Positions 38,101 through 50,100 of a stretch of DNA of 64,000 nt are shown one piece after another. The translations under genes were made by a program, and so were the position numbers. This stretch comes from Dendrocalamus latiflorus. Lineage: Eukaryota > Streptophyta > Magnoliopsida > Poales > Poaceae. The stretch covers positions 35,816,622 to 35,880,621 of the forward strand of contig CM029663.1 of assembly GCA_017311315.1 (NCBI GenBank), read 5' to 3'. Under the pieces are notes generated by a model. The model made no database searches and was not told where the DNA came from. It saw only the letters and a list, made by a program, of their open reading frames with translations. Position 1 is the first letter of the stretch. Every line of letters starts with the position of its first letter.

Positions 38101-41100
38101 TTAGCTATTGCTTATGTGAAACAAGCTTAAAATATTAGCTATTAGTTTACCAAATACAGTACTAAAGTATTCAGTTTATTTTGACCTCATGCTACATCTT
38201 GTTATTTACCGTGCTAGTTATATTTTATGCTTTTATTGTTGGATTTTTTGGAATAAATCGCCATGAGATGTGTGGTAGACTAAGTATTAATATATTGCCA
38301 ACATTAATAAACAATATTGTCGTGACACAAAAAGTCTTGATAGATAATTCATAGATTTACCGGAGTGCAATCTTGTATTAGGCTTTTCTAAATCAGTATC
38401 ACCTAACTACCCAAGGGTTATCAAATGATTGCATAAGGTGATAATAACGATCCTATCTCGAGCCACGGTTCATAGTTGAATTGAATGTTCTAGGGTTGAA
38501 GCTTGAGTTCATAATACTAATTGAAAGCATGTTCAAATCTAATTAACAAAATTACTAAGCACACTACTACAAAAAGGGTCATCACAGACGGTTCGGAAAT
38601 GTCATCATAGACGGTTCTTTGAACCGTCTGTATTTATGTGTTAGTCATAATCAGAGGTTACCACAGACGGGTTTTGAGCCGTCTGTGATAAAAACAACAT
38701 AAACGATTTGTAACTAGAACCGTCTGTGAAGAAAACTATTACAGATGGCTTGAACCAAAAACTGTCTATGATACTCACACATTACAGACGGTTCTAGTTA
38801 CCAACCGTCTGTGCTGGGTGAGTATCACAGATGGTTGGTAATATAGAACCATCTATGATAGTCCTTCATAAATGGTTTATAGCATAAATCGTATGTGATA
38901 GTTCATGCTATACCTAAAATATTTTCTGTTTTTTGGCTAACCTCAAGAAATAATGTTACCTATGCCCTTTGAAAACAAGCAAATACAGTGGAAAACACAA
39001 CAACACATTCCATTTCCATTAAGATTAGAATCCACCATTATAGCATAACAAGATAACGAACCCAACTTTTAACATGGCAAGAATATATAAGAAGCAGAGA
39101 TCCTATCAGACAGTAGAAGTTGGATGCAGTGCGCGATATCCTTGATGCCTGCCATCAAGGAAGAGAGGGGAGGGCATCGGATGGTGGTCGGATATCACCG
39201 GCAATGGAGAGACGGTGCTAGTGTCACTTTTGTGTCATGATGGTGAGACTGCACAAGACACTCTTATGACACTTACGACAAGAGTGTGTTGTGCAGTCGA
39301 CCATGGTGTCATAACGGAGGCGCTAGCTCACGGTGGTAGTCAGCATCATCGAGGAACAAGCTAGGAGTTGATGAACTAGCTAGGAGCAGCAGTGCACCGT
39401 GGTGTCACAACAGGAGATGGAGGAGCTAGCTCACGGTGGTAGTCGCGTCATCGAGGGTAGGATGCAGGAAGCTAGTGGATGAACTCACGCGTGACTATTG
39501 GTGGAAAGGGAGAGGGAGAGTAATTAATAAGGGCCGAGAGGTGGGAGCAACCGGTGCCTACCATTCGATGTGGAGAGAATGGACAGGTGAGATCGAAATC
39601 CCGGGGGATACACCACAGATCAGTGACATGTCATTATCAGAGACGGTTTGTTATACGAACTGTCTGTGATAATGCACATATCAAAAATGGTTTGTTATAC
39701 GAACCGTCTATGATAAGTCACATATCAGAGACGGTTTGTTATACGAACCGTCTATGATATTAATATCAGAGACAATTTGGTATACGATCTGTTTGTGATA
39801 ATGCTTAAATATGTGCACCCTAATCTAGCTCTTCTAAACTATCCTCTCCCTCATCTTCTTCACCAGATTTTTCAATAATGGCATCTAATATTCTTTTGAT
39901 CTCCTTCCTCTCTTCTATCCATCATGAGTTGTTCGGCCACAACCTTGCATAGGCGGCCAACAATATATGTTTAGAGCAGCTCCTCCACTTACGTCCTGCT
40001 CTCCTTCCTCGACTCGCTTCCATCCGTTAGTTGGACCTTATCATTTGCCATCAATGGAGGTGTCTCATGCCGCTCAGGAAAGAGAAACAACCCTCAGCCT
40101 CGTTCTTCTCTGTAATGTGCACAAAGCGGAAGAAACTCTTGCGGTAGTAGAGAGACACATGAATAACATTGCCAATCAAGCAGAAGTGGTTGATTCTGAG
40201 GAAGCTTATCATGCCATCCACTTTGAGATTATGGGCCATGCTAATATTTGCCTAGGCTAGAGGAGGAAGTGAAGACAGCAAGGACAATCTTCACGGCATT
40301 CGAGAACTCAACGGCTGATCCTCCAACTCCAAAAGTTGAAGAAGAAGCATATGAAGCCCAGAAGACTAAGATATGGAAATCTCTTTTTTTTGGGACTTTT
40401 GTAATAAATTTGCCTTGAATTTGTCTCTCGTCTTAGTAGCTTCTGTAGTTCATACGATAAAGGATAAAACATAGATGGTTGTAAATAAAAACTGTCTGTG
40501 ATAGTTTCATAGATGGTTGTAAATAAAAATCGTCTGTGAGCCAGTGGCAATGAGCACAAGCCAGCGGTGGCTTGTAGATTGGTGGCATCGACACAAAGAC
40601 CTATCCTGATGAAGAGCAGCAGACACGATGGCTTAGGATGGCGGTGGCCGTCTTGGGAGCAGCAATCATCCTCCTGAGGCCAGCAGCAGTAGAAGACCCG
40701 GTGGTGGCTAGGGTTTTTAGCTAGAAAACCTAATGCTATCATACCATGTTAGATGCATGGAAGGATGAATGCATAAAGGTAAGTTGTATTGCATAGCTCA
40801 AAGGGGCAATATATAGAGTACATGAGATACACAAACACTAAATCTTAGGATAATATGAAATACCACTAATATCCTTAACATCGGGTCTTGAACTCAGGAC
40901 CTCTTAGCTCTAATACCATATTGAGTAGCATGCACCGACCAATTCACCCAAAAGCTTAAACTGGTGAGGAAAAGCATGCAATTCACTTATACATCAACAC
41001 TCCCTCTCAAACTCATGGTGGATCACACACACTGAGTTTGGAGAGAAAATACAAATGTTATACCCTAGTCTGTGGCTTCATGAAGAAGTCAGCAATTTAT

Positions 41101-44100
41101 AACTCTGAGGGCACAAATTGTAAATTTTCCTAGGGTTTAGAGTTGTGTGTATCTCATGTATTCTATATATTGCCCTTAACAGCGGCCATGGCCTATGTCT
41201 CGTCAGAGCAGCAAGGCAGTGGTGACTAGAAGGGAGGGAGAGGTGGAGGAGACGAGAGGGGAGGGGAAGAAGAATTGAGCGAGGGCTAGCGGGCATGGGG
41301 AGGATGTGGCTAAAAAGGGGGTAGAAGGCGAAGTGCGGTGTGATGAGGAAGAAGGTGTCAAGGCGGTGTGGGAAGAGGAGGGTGTGGAAGGCTAGGGAGC
41401 ACAGGAGGCAGGGGAGGGCATAGAAGACAGCGGTGATGGGGTCAAGCACAAGAGCTGGCCATGGTCGCCGGCAACCGCGGCACTACAAAGAATCACGAAC
41501 GACATCAGGAGATCCCCTGAGGTGCCTACCGCGGGGAGGGATCTACGGAGTCGAGTGTAGAAGTGGACACCCATGCTGGTGGTGACATCAATGAGGGTGT
41601 ACTCGTTGCTGGTGGAGGAGGAAGAGGATGAATGCAGGACAATGACGATGAGGAGGTAGGAGCTGGTAGGGAGAGCCAGGAGGCAGTGCTGCAAGGAGGT
41701 GGCGACAAGGAGGAAGGGGGAGGATATGAGGGGGAGAGGAAGAAGAATCGAGTGGGCGAGGGGGCACGGGGAGGATGCAGATGGAGATGGGATGGGATGG
41801 GAGGCAAGGTGCGAGGAGATGAGGAAGAAGGCACCAAGGAAGTGCGAGGAGATGAGGGCATGGAAGGTTAACGAGCAGAGAAGACGATGGAGAGTACAGG
41901 AGACAGCAGTGGTGGGGAGAAGCACAGTGAGCGAGAGGAGGGAGAGGTGGTGCTCCTGGACGTGTACTGCGAGCGCATCCCACGGGAAGGTGGCAGCGGC
42001 CATGGTCAGGGTATCATTAGGGCAGCGAGGCAGTGATGACAAGGAGGAAGGGGGAGGAAACGATGGGAGAGGGAAGGGACGATGAATCGAGTAGGGGCAA
42101 GGGGGCACAGGGAGGGTGCATCTAGAGAGGGGGATAGAAGGCGAGGCACGAGGAGATGAGGAAGAAGGCATCGAGGTGGTATAAGAAGAGGAAGGTGTGG
42201 AAGGCCAGGGAGCGAACAAGATGGCAGTGACAGGGAGAAGCACGATGTGGAGAAGGGAGAGGATGCGCTCCTAGAGGTGTACCAGGAGCACATCCCAGAG
42301 GCAGGTGGTGGCCATGGCCGGGTCCTGTCAGAGCAATGACGCAGTGGTGATAAGAAGAGAAGGGGAGGTGGAGGAGACAAGGGAAGGGGGAGGGAAAGAA
42401 GAATTGAGTGAGGGAAAGGGGCATAGGGAGGATGCGGCTGGAGAGGGGGTGAAAGGTAAGGCACGGGGAGATATGAAAGAAGGTGCGAGGCAGTGCGGGG
42501 AGAGGAGGGCATCAATGGCCGAGAAGCAGAGGAGACGGTGGACGGTGCGAAAGATGGTGGCAATAGGGAGAAGTGTGGTGAGTGGGAGAAGGGAGAGGAT
42601 GTGCTCCTAGAGGTGTACCGAAACACGTCCCACAAGCAGGCAGCGGCCATGGTCGAGAGCCGCTGGAGCATCGCAAGTTCTAAACTTTAAAGAAATAAAA
42701 TAAAGCGAGTTTAGAATTTATGATATTGTTTACATGAGATCCATTGCAAAGCACGGGCACCTTACTAGTACATATTTTATACAGGAGACCTCTTTGGTCT
42801 GGTGGAATGTATAGGTGAAATTCCTAAATCCCCAAAGGTTAACAGGTAGGACCATAGGAGGGTGTTCTCGATATTGTGGCTTTAGTATATGGTTTGCAAA
42901 TTGTTATGCAACACTTTCATCCAAACATTTTCTCTAATGTAAATTGTTTACGAAAATGACTCTATTGCAAGACATTGCTAAGACTTTACGTTTGTTTTAC
43001 TCTTGTAGTTAAAGTGCATATTTACAAGTATACTGTTACTCTTATATTGTTGAATTCGGTTGAGGTTCCTTTCCCCAATTTCCTTTTCTTTTGCATTCAG
43101 TTAGAAAATGGTGTTTTTTTTATAATTAACATAACCCAAAAACTGTGAAAAACTATTGAGATTATTCCATGTTATCTTTATTCTCGACAGATAGCACCTC
43201 TAGTTGGGCCCACAAGGACAATCATGTTTCAGGGAACTGGGACTTATGCACGAGGCATGTTTTCTTTCCCCACTAATATGTTGTAGCATAGTCTGTAAGA
43301 TCTTTGAATTAAGTTTGTAGCACTGACAGAATTGTGAATTTTCACATTGAATCGTGATTTAGGAGTTGTTATTATTATATGGGCCCCCATTATCATGGTA
43401 TGTAGCATTTCAAGTATTCTCTGTTGGCTGTTTTGTATTTCTCATCTCCAAACTGTCTATTTTATATTTCTCATGTCCAAACTGTCTCCTCAAATTCATC
43501 AGAAAAAATGTCTCCTCAAATATCTCATGTAGGTGTACTTAATGGACACACAAATATGGTATGCCATTTTCTCCACAATATGTGGAGGAGTAACTGGAGC
43601 CTTGTGCCACTTGGGTGAGGTTGGTGGTATAAAGTTTTTTTAGGGAAATATCCCCTGGAGTTGTCCAGACGCATATTTTGAGTATTCTCATGCCTTACAT
43701 AACATTTACCTTCCTTTAGATCCGAAACCTTGGTATGGTAAGATCGAGATTCGAGGAACTCCCAGGTGCTTTCAGCAAAAATCTTGTACCTCGATACAAA
43801 CTGCCTCGACATCATTATGACAAACAATCAAAAAGAAATGAGGTCTGGTGCTAAAGTTTGGTAGATGATCTCTGTTGTTCTCTTCACTTGACTTGATAGG
43901 AGCTTTATTCAAATATACCCCTTCGAAAGAAGAAATGTTACATATACCTTGTACATTGTTTTTGCCAAGTTTTGTGTCCCTTGACCAACACTATAGATTT
44001 AACAAACTCAATGGCTTTCTTAGTTAACATTTGTGCTCATGTGGTGCTCACCACTCAGTCCAAGTTTTGGGGCCATAAACTGGCAGGTTTCCGGCTAAAC

Positions 44101-47100
44101 ACCTTAGCCGGCCAGGTTTTGTTTTCTAATCTCAATACGATTTTTTGAGTTGTGATGTATACCCACCATATGAACTCAAGGGCATTCTAATTTTTTTGGG
44201 GAAAAAGTCCACTTTCTAACTCTGAACTCTGGCCTCAATTCGTTTTTCAACCCTTAACTCTAAAACCGATCACTTTACAACCCTAACGAGCAATCCACAA
44301 CAGTTTTTGTCTAACGTGGCACCCATATAGTGGTGGTTTTGACATATAAGTTGGTTCTAGATGATATGGCAACCAACAAACCTAGTCAGAAGGCTAGGCC
44401 CACATGTCATCCTCTAACAAGTAAACATGAGGGGGCACCTCTTGCATATCACGATCACTCACACGAACTCACAACGTTGAGGCAAGAACAGATGAAGACA
44501 CAATGCCTTTTGTGTTGCATGCTTGAGTTGTCCCGGTGATGATCAAGTCATCGACGTAGACGCTGATGATCAATGTTCCTCCAGGCGCCCGCCGTGTGTA
44601 CAGCGCATGCTCATCCATGCACTTGCTGAAACCCAGCTCCTGGAGGCTGGCGTCTAGCTTGGTGTTCCAAGCGCGCGGGGCTTGACGCAGTTCATACAAC
44701 GCCGTGCGCAGCTTGAGCACCTATGCTCCTACTTGTCGATGACGAAACCTGGTGGCTGCTCGACGTAGACTTCCTCTACAAGGTCCCCATTTAGGAACGT
44801 AGACTTCACGTCCATGTGGTGCACGGACCACCCTTGGTGCGCCGCCAGATCTAGCAGTAGCCGCACCGACTCGATTCGCGCGACAGGGGAAAGATCTCCT
44901 CAAAGTCGATCCCTTCGCACTGTGCATACCTTTTCGTCACGAGACGCGCCTTGTGTCTGGTGATGGCGCCATGCTCATCTCATTTCACCTTGAAGACCCA
45001 CTTAAGCCAGATCGCGCGATGCCCAGCAGGAAGCTCAACGAGGTCCCAAGTGTTGTTCTCCTCGATAGCTTTCATCTCCTCCAGCATCGCCAGATGCCAA
45101 GACGGGTCGCGTTTTGCCGTGCCAAACGTGGTCGGACCTTCTGCACTCACCATGTGCAACTCGGCAGGGGCGACCGGTTCTGGCTCCAAAAATCGTGTCA
45201 GGGCACCAGCGGGTGCGGGACCGAAGATGTCCCGCAACATCCTGAACCGGTGTTGAACGCCGCCGTCATTGTCGTGATCAAGCTCAGCGAGAGCCTCAGC
45301 CGTGGGCGATACGAACCACAAACCAGGTGCGTGACCCGGAGCGCCCGGTGGTAGCGAGTCCTGGCGAGGTGATGGCGTGTGCGTCTGTTCCCCTAGGGCA
45401 GGGACCTCCACTGGACCAGCGATGATCTCATGCTCAACGAAGAATGTGCCAGCGCTGGTCGTCTTCTCCAGCTCACCGGGATTCTCCCAATCCTAGCTGG
45501 CCTTCTCATTGATGTAGTCATGGCGCGCAACTACGTCGAACAACTGATACGCTTTCGATCCCAGCTCGAACCCGAGGAGCACCATCTTCACACTACGATC
45601 ATCGAACTTCTTCAAATTTGGGCGAGTTACCTTGGCATGAGCGATGCTTCCAAACGTGCGCAGGAAGGAGACGTCAGGTTTCTTCCCATGACAGGCCTCG
45701 AACGGAGTCATGCCGTCCAAGCTCTTAGTGGGCACACGGTTCAGGAGAAAAACGGCGATGGTCATTGCCTCCCCCCAAAACTCAGACGACATCTCCTTCT
45801 CCTTGAGCAAGCAGCGTGCCATGCCGACGATTGTCTGGTTGCGCCACTCAACTACACTGTTCTGTTGCGGCGAGTATGGTGCCGTGAGCTGCCGTGCAAC
45901 TCCCCGATCAGCGCAATACTGCCCGAACTCGATTTAGGTGAACTCCCCCTCGATCAATTCGTAGAATGCGCAGACATCGCCCGGTCTCGACCTCGACACT
46001 GGCCTTGAACTGCTTGATGACAGTAGGCGCCTGATCCTTGCTCGTCAGGAGGCGAAGCCACATGTAGCGGCTACAATCATCGACGAGAAGGAGAAAGTAG
46101 TCCCGGCCACCATGAGTTGCCAGTGAGATGGGCCCACACAGGTCACCATGCACGAGGTCGAGCAATCCCTCAGCACGATAGAGGGCCGCTACCAGAAACG
46201 AGGCGCACCTTTGCTTGCCAATGAGGCAGCTGTCGCAAACCTCATCGGGAGTCCGCGTACCATCCCGTCTTGAGCCAGCCTCTTCAGGTTATCGAAGTTG
46301 AGGTGGTTGTAGCGTGCATACCATAGCCAAGCCTCATCATCTTGCCGCACCATTAAGCACACTAGCCTCGCGATGTACAAGTTGAGCATGTACAAGCGGT
46401 TTTTGGCGCGCTTCACCTTGGTAAGCAGTTGACGTTGCTGATCGCAGATCTGCAACACTCCCCCATCAATCAGCACCTGGCAGCCATGCTCATCGAGCTG
46501 TCCGATGCTGATAATGTTGCTCTTGAGCCTGGGAATGTAGTAGGCGTTGCTAATCGACCAGTGTTCACCGTTCCAGCAGGTGAACAACACCATGCCGTGC
46601 CCGCGGATGTCAACCACCGAGCCGTCGCTGAAATTCACCTATCCGATGACACCTGTGTCCAATTCTGCAAAGAAGTTATCTCAACCAGTCATGTGGTTAC
46701 TGGCCCTAGTGTCCAGGTACCACACATCGCTCCGCTGTTCTCCATCGCATCCCAGATTCACTTGGGCGTGCATTTCGTCGAGCTTGACAAAATTTGGCAG
46801 CATCAGCTCGACGTCATCAGTGAGGGCACACACCTGCGCCATGAGCAGCGTCTGCTCCTCATCATCCTCTTGGGTGAGATGGACCTGCTTGCACTGTGGC
46901 TGCCGGCAATCCTTGTCCCAGTGGCCAATCTTGTCGCAGTTATGGCACTTGTCGCGACTGACACTGCGCTCACGCCCTGATTCGCGCCCGTCACGCCCGG
47001 CATCGCGGCGCCAGTTACCCTTGCCACGGCGACGGCCGCTGCCACCAGTCCTGCTTGACGATCTCTCACTGCTCTTCTTCTCCTGTAGGTGAGCCATCCA

Positions 47101-50100
47101 TTCATCCTCGGTCAGCAAGAGTTTAGCTTCCGAGGTAGTAGTCGGTGGCGTCGGTTACGGGATGCAATGATCATCGGCACCTTTTAGACGCCTGGTGACC
47201 TCCTCAATGGACAACTTGGAGAGATCGAGCATGGTTTCTATGGTGTAGACGACATGACCAAATCGGGGCGGGATGACATGAAGGTATTTTTCGACGGCCT
47301 TCTGCTCGTCGACAGGTTCACCGTACTCCGAAAGTTGGTTGACCAGGCAGCTCAAATGAAGTGCGAAATCCTTAGGATCTTCGCCTTCCTTGAACACGAG
47401 CATCTCGAACTTAGTGCGTAGCTTCTAAAGCTTCGATTTGCAGACGTGATCGGAGCCAATTCGCATAGACTTGACGTAGTCCCATGCTTCCTTGGCCGAT
47501 CGCTTGATGGAGAGCGCACGAATCATCTCCCGCGGGACCGCCTTGAGGAGTGCCTCGAGTGCCGCATGATCCTCCTACAGATCGGCATCGCCATACTCGA
47601 CGGCGTCCCACAAGCTCCTCGCTTGGAGCATCACCTTCATTACGAACGACCAATCTATGTAGTTGTTGCGCGTGAGCATTGGATAGGACGCGCTTCCAAC
47701 CTCCCATACCATCTTTTGGATCACCATGTCATGACCACGAGTGCAACCACAACGAGGGACGATCGATGAGGCCAAGCGCCGCCCTTGGCCTCCACGGCGC
47801 GGTGACAGACTCTGGTCACCATCGCTTACTGGAGCCGACATTGCGCAGGGATCGAGTAGCCTTGCTCTGATACCAACTGTTGGCAAAGAGATCACGATCG
47901 CTCTCACGAACTCACAACGTTGAGGCAAGAACAGATGAAGACATAATGCTTTTTGGGTTGCCTACTTGAGTTGTCCCGGTGATGATCAAGTCATCGACGT
48001 AGACGCCGATGATCAATGTCTCCGGGCACCCGCCATGTGTACAGCGCGTGCTCATCCATGCACCTGCTGAAACCCGGCTCCTGGAGGCTGGCGTCTAGCT
48101 TGGCGTTCCAAGCGCGTGGGGCTTGACGCAGTCCATACAATGCCTTACGCAGCTTGACACCTTGTGCTCCTGCTTGTCGACGACGAAACCTGGTGGCTGC
48201 TCGACGTAGACTTCCTCTGCAAGGTCCCCATTTAGTAACGCGGACTTCACGTCCATGTGGTGCACGGACCACCCTTGGTGTGCCAACCCCATCCAAGAAT
48301 AAAAAGGGATGATTTGGAGCAAAGATTCATACTTCATCATGGAGAAATTAGTTGCAATGCAAGAAGAAAGCTTGAGTGGTGGCCTTGTGTGAACTTAGTT
48401 TGCCTGTCGGCTCCATGGCCAGGGAGATGGGCGTGCTTGATCCTTAGCAAGCCTAATGGGTATGTTAGGATCAAATACCACCTATCAGGCAATCGACAAG
48501 ACAAAGAATGAAAACAATGAAGAATAATAAAAAATACGAGATAGAGATTTAATGTGGAAAACCCTTTTAAGTGAAAAACTATGATGTCCAATCGATAAAA
48601 TCACTATATAAGGAGAAATTACAAGCACGGAAAACTTTAGCGTATCTTAACCATGCTACTACAAGGGGTACATATATAGAATAGAGAACAGGATGAAGAG
48701 TTATAGTCGGAAGTGCCCCAAGTGGCCATGTCTGACTCTAGTTGAAGCAAGCACCTTAGAGCACGACATTTGATGAATGTCAATGCGAAGTCCACCAAGG
48801 ACACAAAGATGATCCCAATTATAACCTCCGACCAATTCGCATTGCTAAGTGAAACCTGATCAGACCCTACAAGTGATCGGAAAGACCAACATGGTCAAAC
48901 ACAACCAGATTCAGATCACAAAATACAACAGAGTAAATGAACTCATGAATATGGTCTTTAAGTAACCATGGCATAAACAGTGTGGCCAAATGTGAAGGTA
49001 ACCATGCAGACATGGATACCAGCCGCCGGCCGCGCGTGGTTCTTGCATCTGGTCACTGTCCTTCAGGCCACTCACCACATGCTCAATGGATTGCTCGAAC
49101 CAAGGTGCCAAATGTTGTCGTCCCTGTGCTGAGAGAGGAGGAGGTCCAAGTCGTTGCCGGCGCCCACCATGTATGCAGTAAGGTGCAAGAAAAGGATGGA
49201 GAGAGATGGAGAGGGGGGGGGGGGGGGGGGGGGTTTATGGAGGTTTATGGCAACCGGCAGCCATGGAGCACCATGTCCACTCCCTTAGGTGGGCAGGTCG
49301 GGGAGGTGGGCCATGGAGGCAGACAGGGCTAGGCACGCGTGACGCCAGCAGAGACTGCCTGCCATCCTTGCTCAGGGCGGCTCCAAACTCCCTCTATGTG
49401 TGTGTATGTGTTTTGAATGGTAGAAGAAGATGCTTTGAGGATGACATGGATGATGATGTGGATGTCATGTTAGCAAAATATGCACATGTGGATGCCACAT
49501 CAATCAAAACTAATGCCATATTGCCATGTCGGATAAAACCGCCATGATTTGAATCAAGGGGATAAGGTGGACAATTTCATTAGTTTCAGGTTCTGATTTG
49601 GACGATTTCAAATTGAGGGTTGAAAAAGAACTAAAACTATAATTTAGAGTTGAAAAGTGTTTTTTTTCTTTTTTAACATTGACCTTTCAATAACTATGCC
49701 AAGCGGTGTGATAATGGTGAATTAGCATTCAAGGGGTACTTTTATATTTTGTTCTTCCATTGTGGGCAAAAGTGATGGAAAAAAATATGAGTGATTGTTT
49801 AATAAAACCTAATCTTTAATTCGTGTGTAAACTTTTATCACCAGGAGGGTAATGAAATCGGGCACATTGACAAGTTTTCCGACACTTGGAATCTGTTTAT
49901 CAAGTCTCTGCGAGAAGAAGATTTGATTAGCAATAGGTTGGTGCAAATTTTGTTTTTTCTTTTCTGTTTACAAGTGTCCCTTAAAATTTGTCTTTCGCTT
50001 CTGCCTCTAGGGAGAGAAGTCTTTTGATTGTTCCATCATCTTCAGGCGACGTTACTGTTTTCCAATGGCCCGCATTTCTTCTTGCTAGTAAGGTACATTA

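Larger units (their letters stand above)
44446..48290 (-). mobile_element. Rearranged Ty1/copia element, minus strand, with duplicated RT-LTR segment
   Basis: From high to low coordinates the minus strand reads: partial RT (48290-47966), a roughly 80-bp LTR end (47960-47883), a primer-binding site TTGGTATCAGAGC (complement at 47868-47880), gag, protease, integrase, RT to the YVDD box (44560), and again the same LTR end (44530-44446). The two RT-LTR segments are direct repeats of about 390 bp. RNase H and the rest of the LTR are missing at the same point in both, so the deletion came before the duplication. The element cannot be autonomous. Confidence 0.8.
44200..49668. mobile_element. Terminal-inverted-repeat element (class uncertain) in intron 19, hosting a copia element
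   Basis: The left end near 44200 (GAAAAAGTCCACTTTCTAAC and the following 55 bp) is an imperfect inverted repeat of the right end near 49600-49668. Shared features are CACTTT, AACTCT and TTTTTCAACCC. The ends sit in T-rich sequence, so the target duplication cannot be read. Most of the inside is the copia element (44446-48290) and other repeat debris. No transposase is recognised. It could be a Mutator or other DNA transposon derivative. Confidence 0.45.

Noticed and set aside
41078..42671. Long Ser/Pro-rich open frames on the minus strand and their Glu/Arg/Gly-rich mirrors on the plus strand
   Set aside because: They follow from the purine bias of a degenerate tandem repeat. No domain, no start context, and homologous units do not keep one frame.
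43347..43532. Extending exon 17 upstream to include NRDLGVV
   Set aside because: It resembles the family pattern, but no acceptor precedes it and an in-frame TGA lies just upstream. Kept only as evidence of the lesion.
45430..47092. Plus-strand frames of 100-190 codons over the copia region
   Set aside because: Antisense shadows of gag-pol in GC-rich sequence; the minus-strand reading carries all recognised domains.
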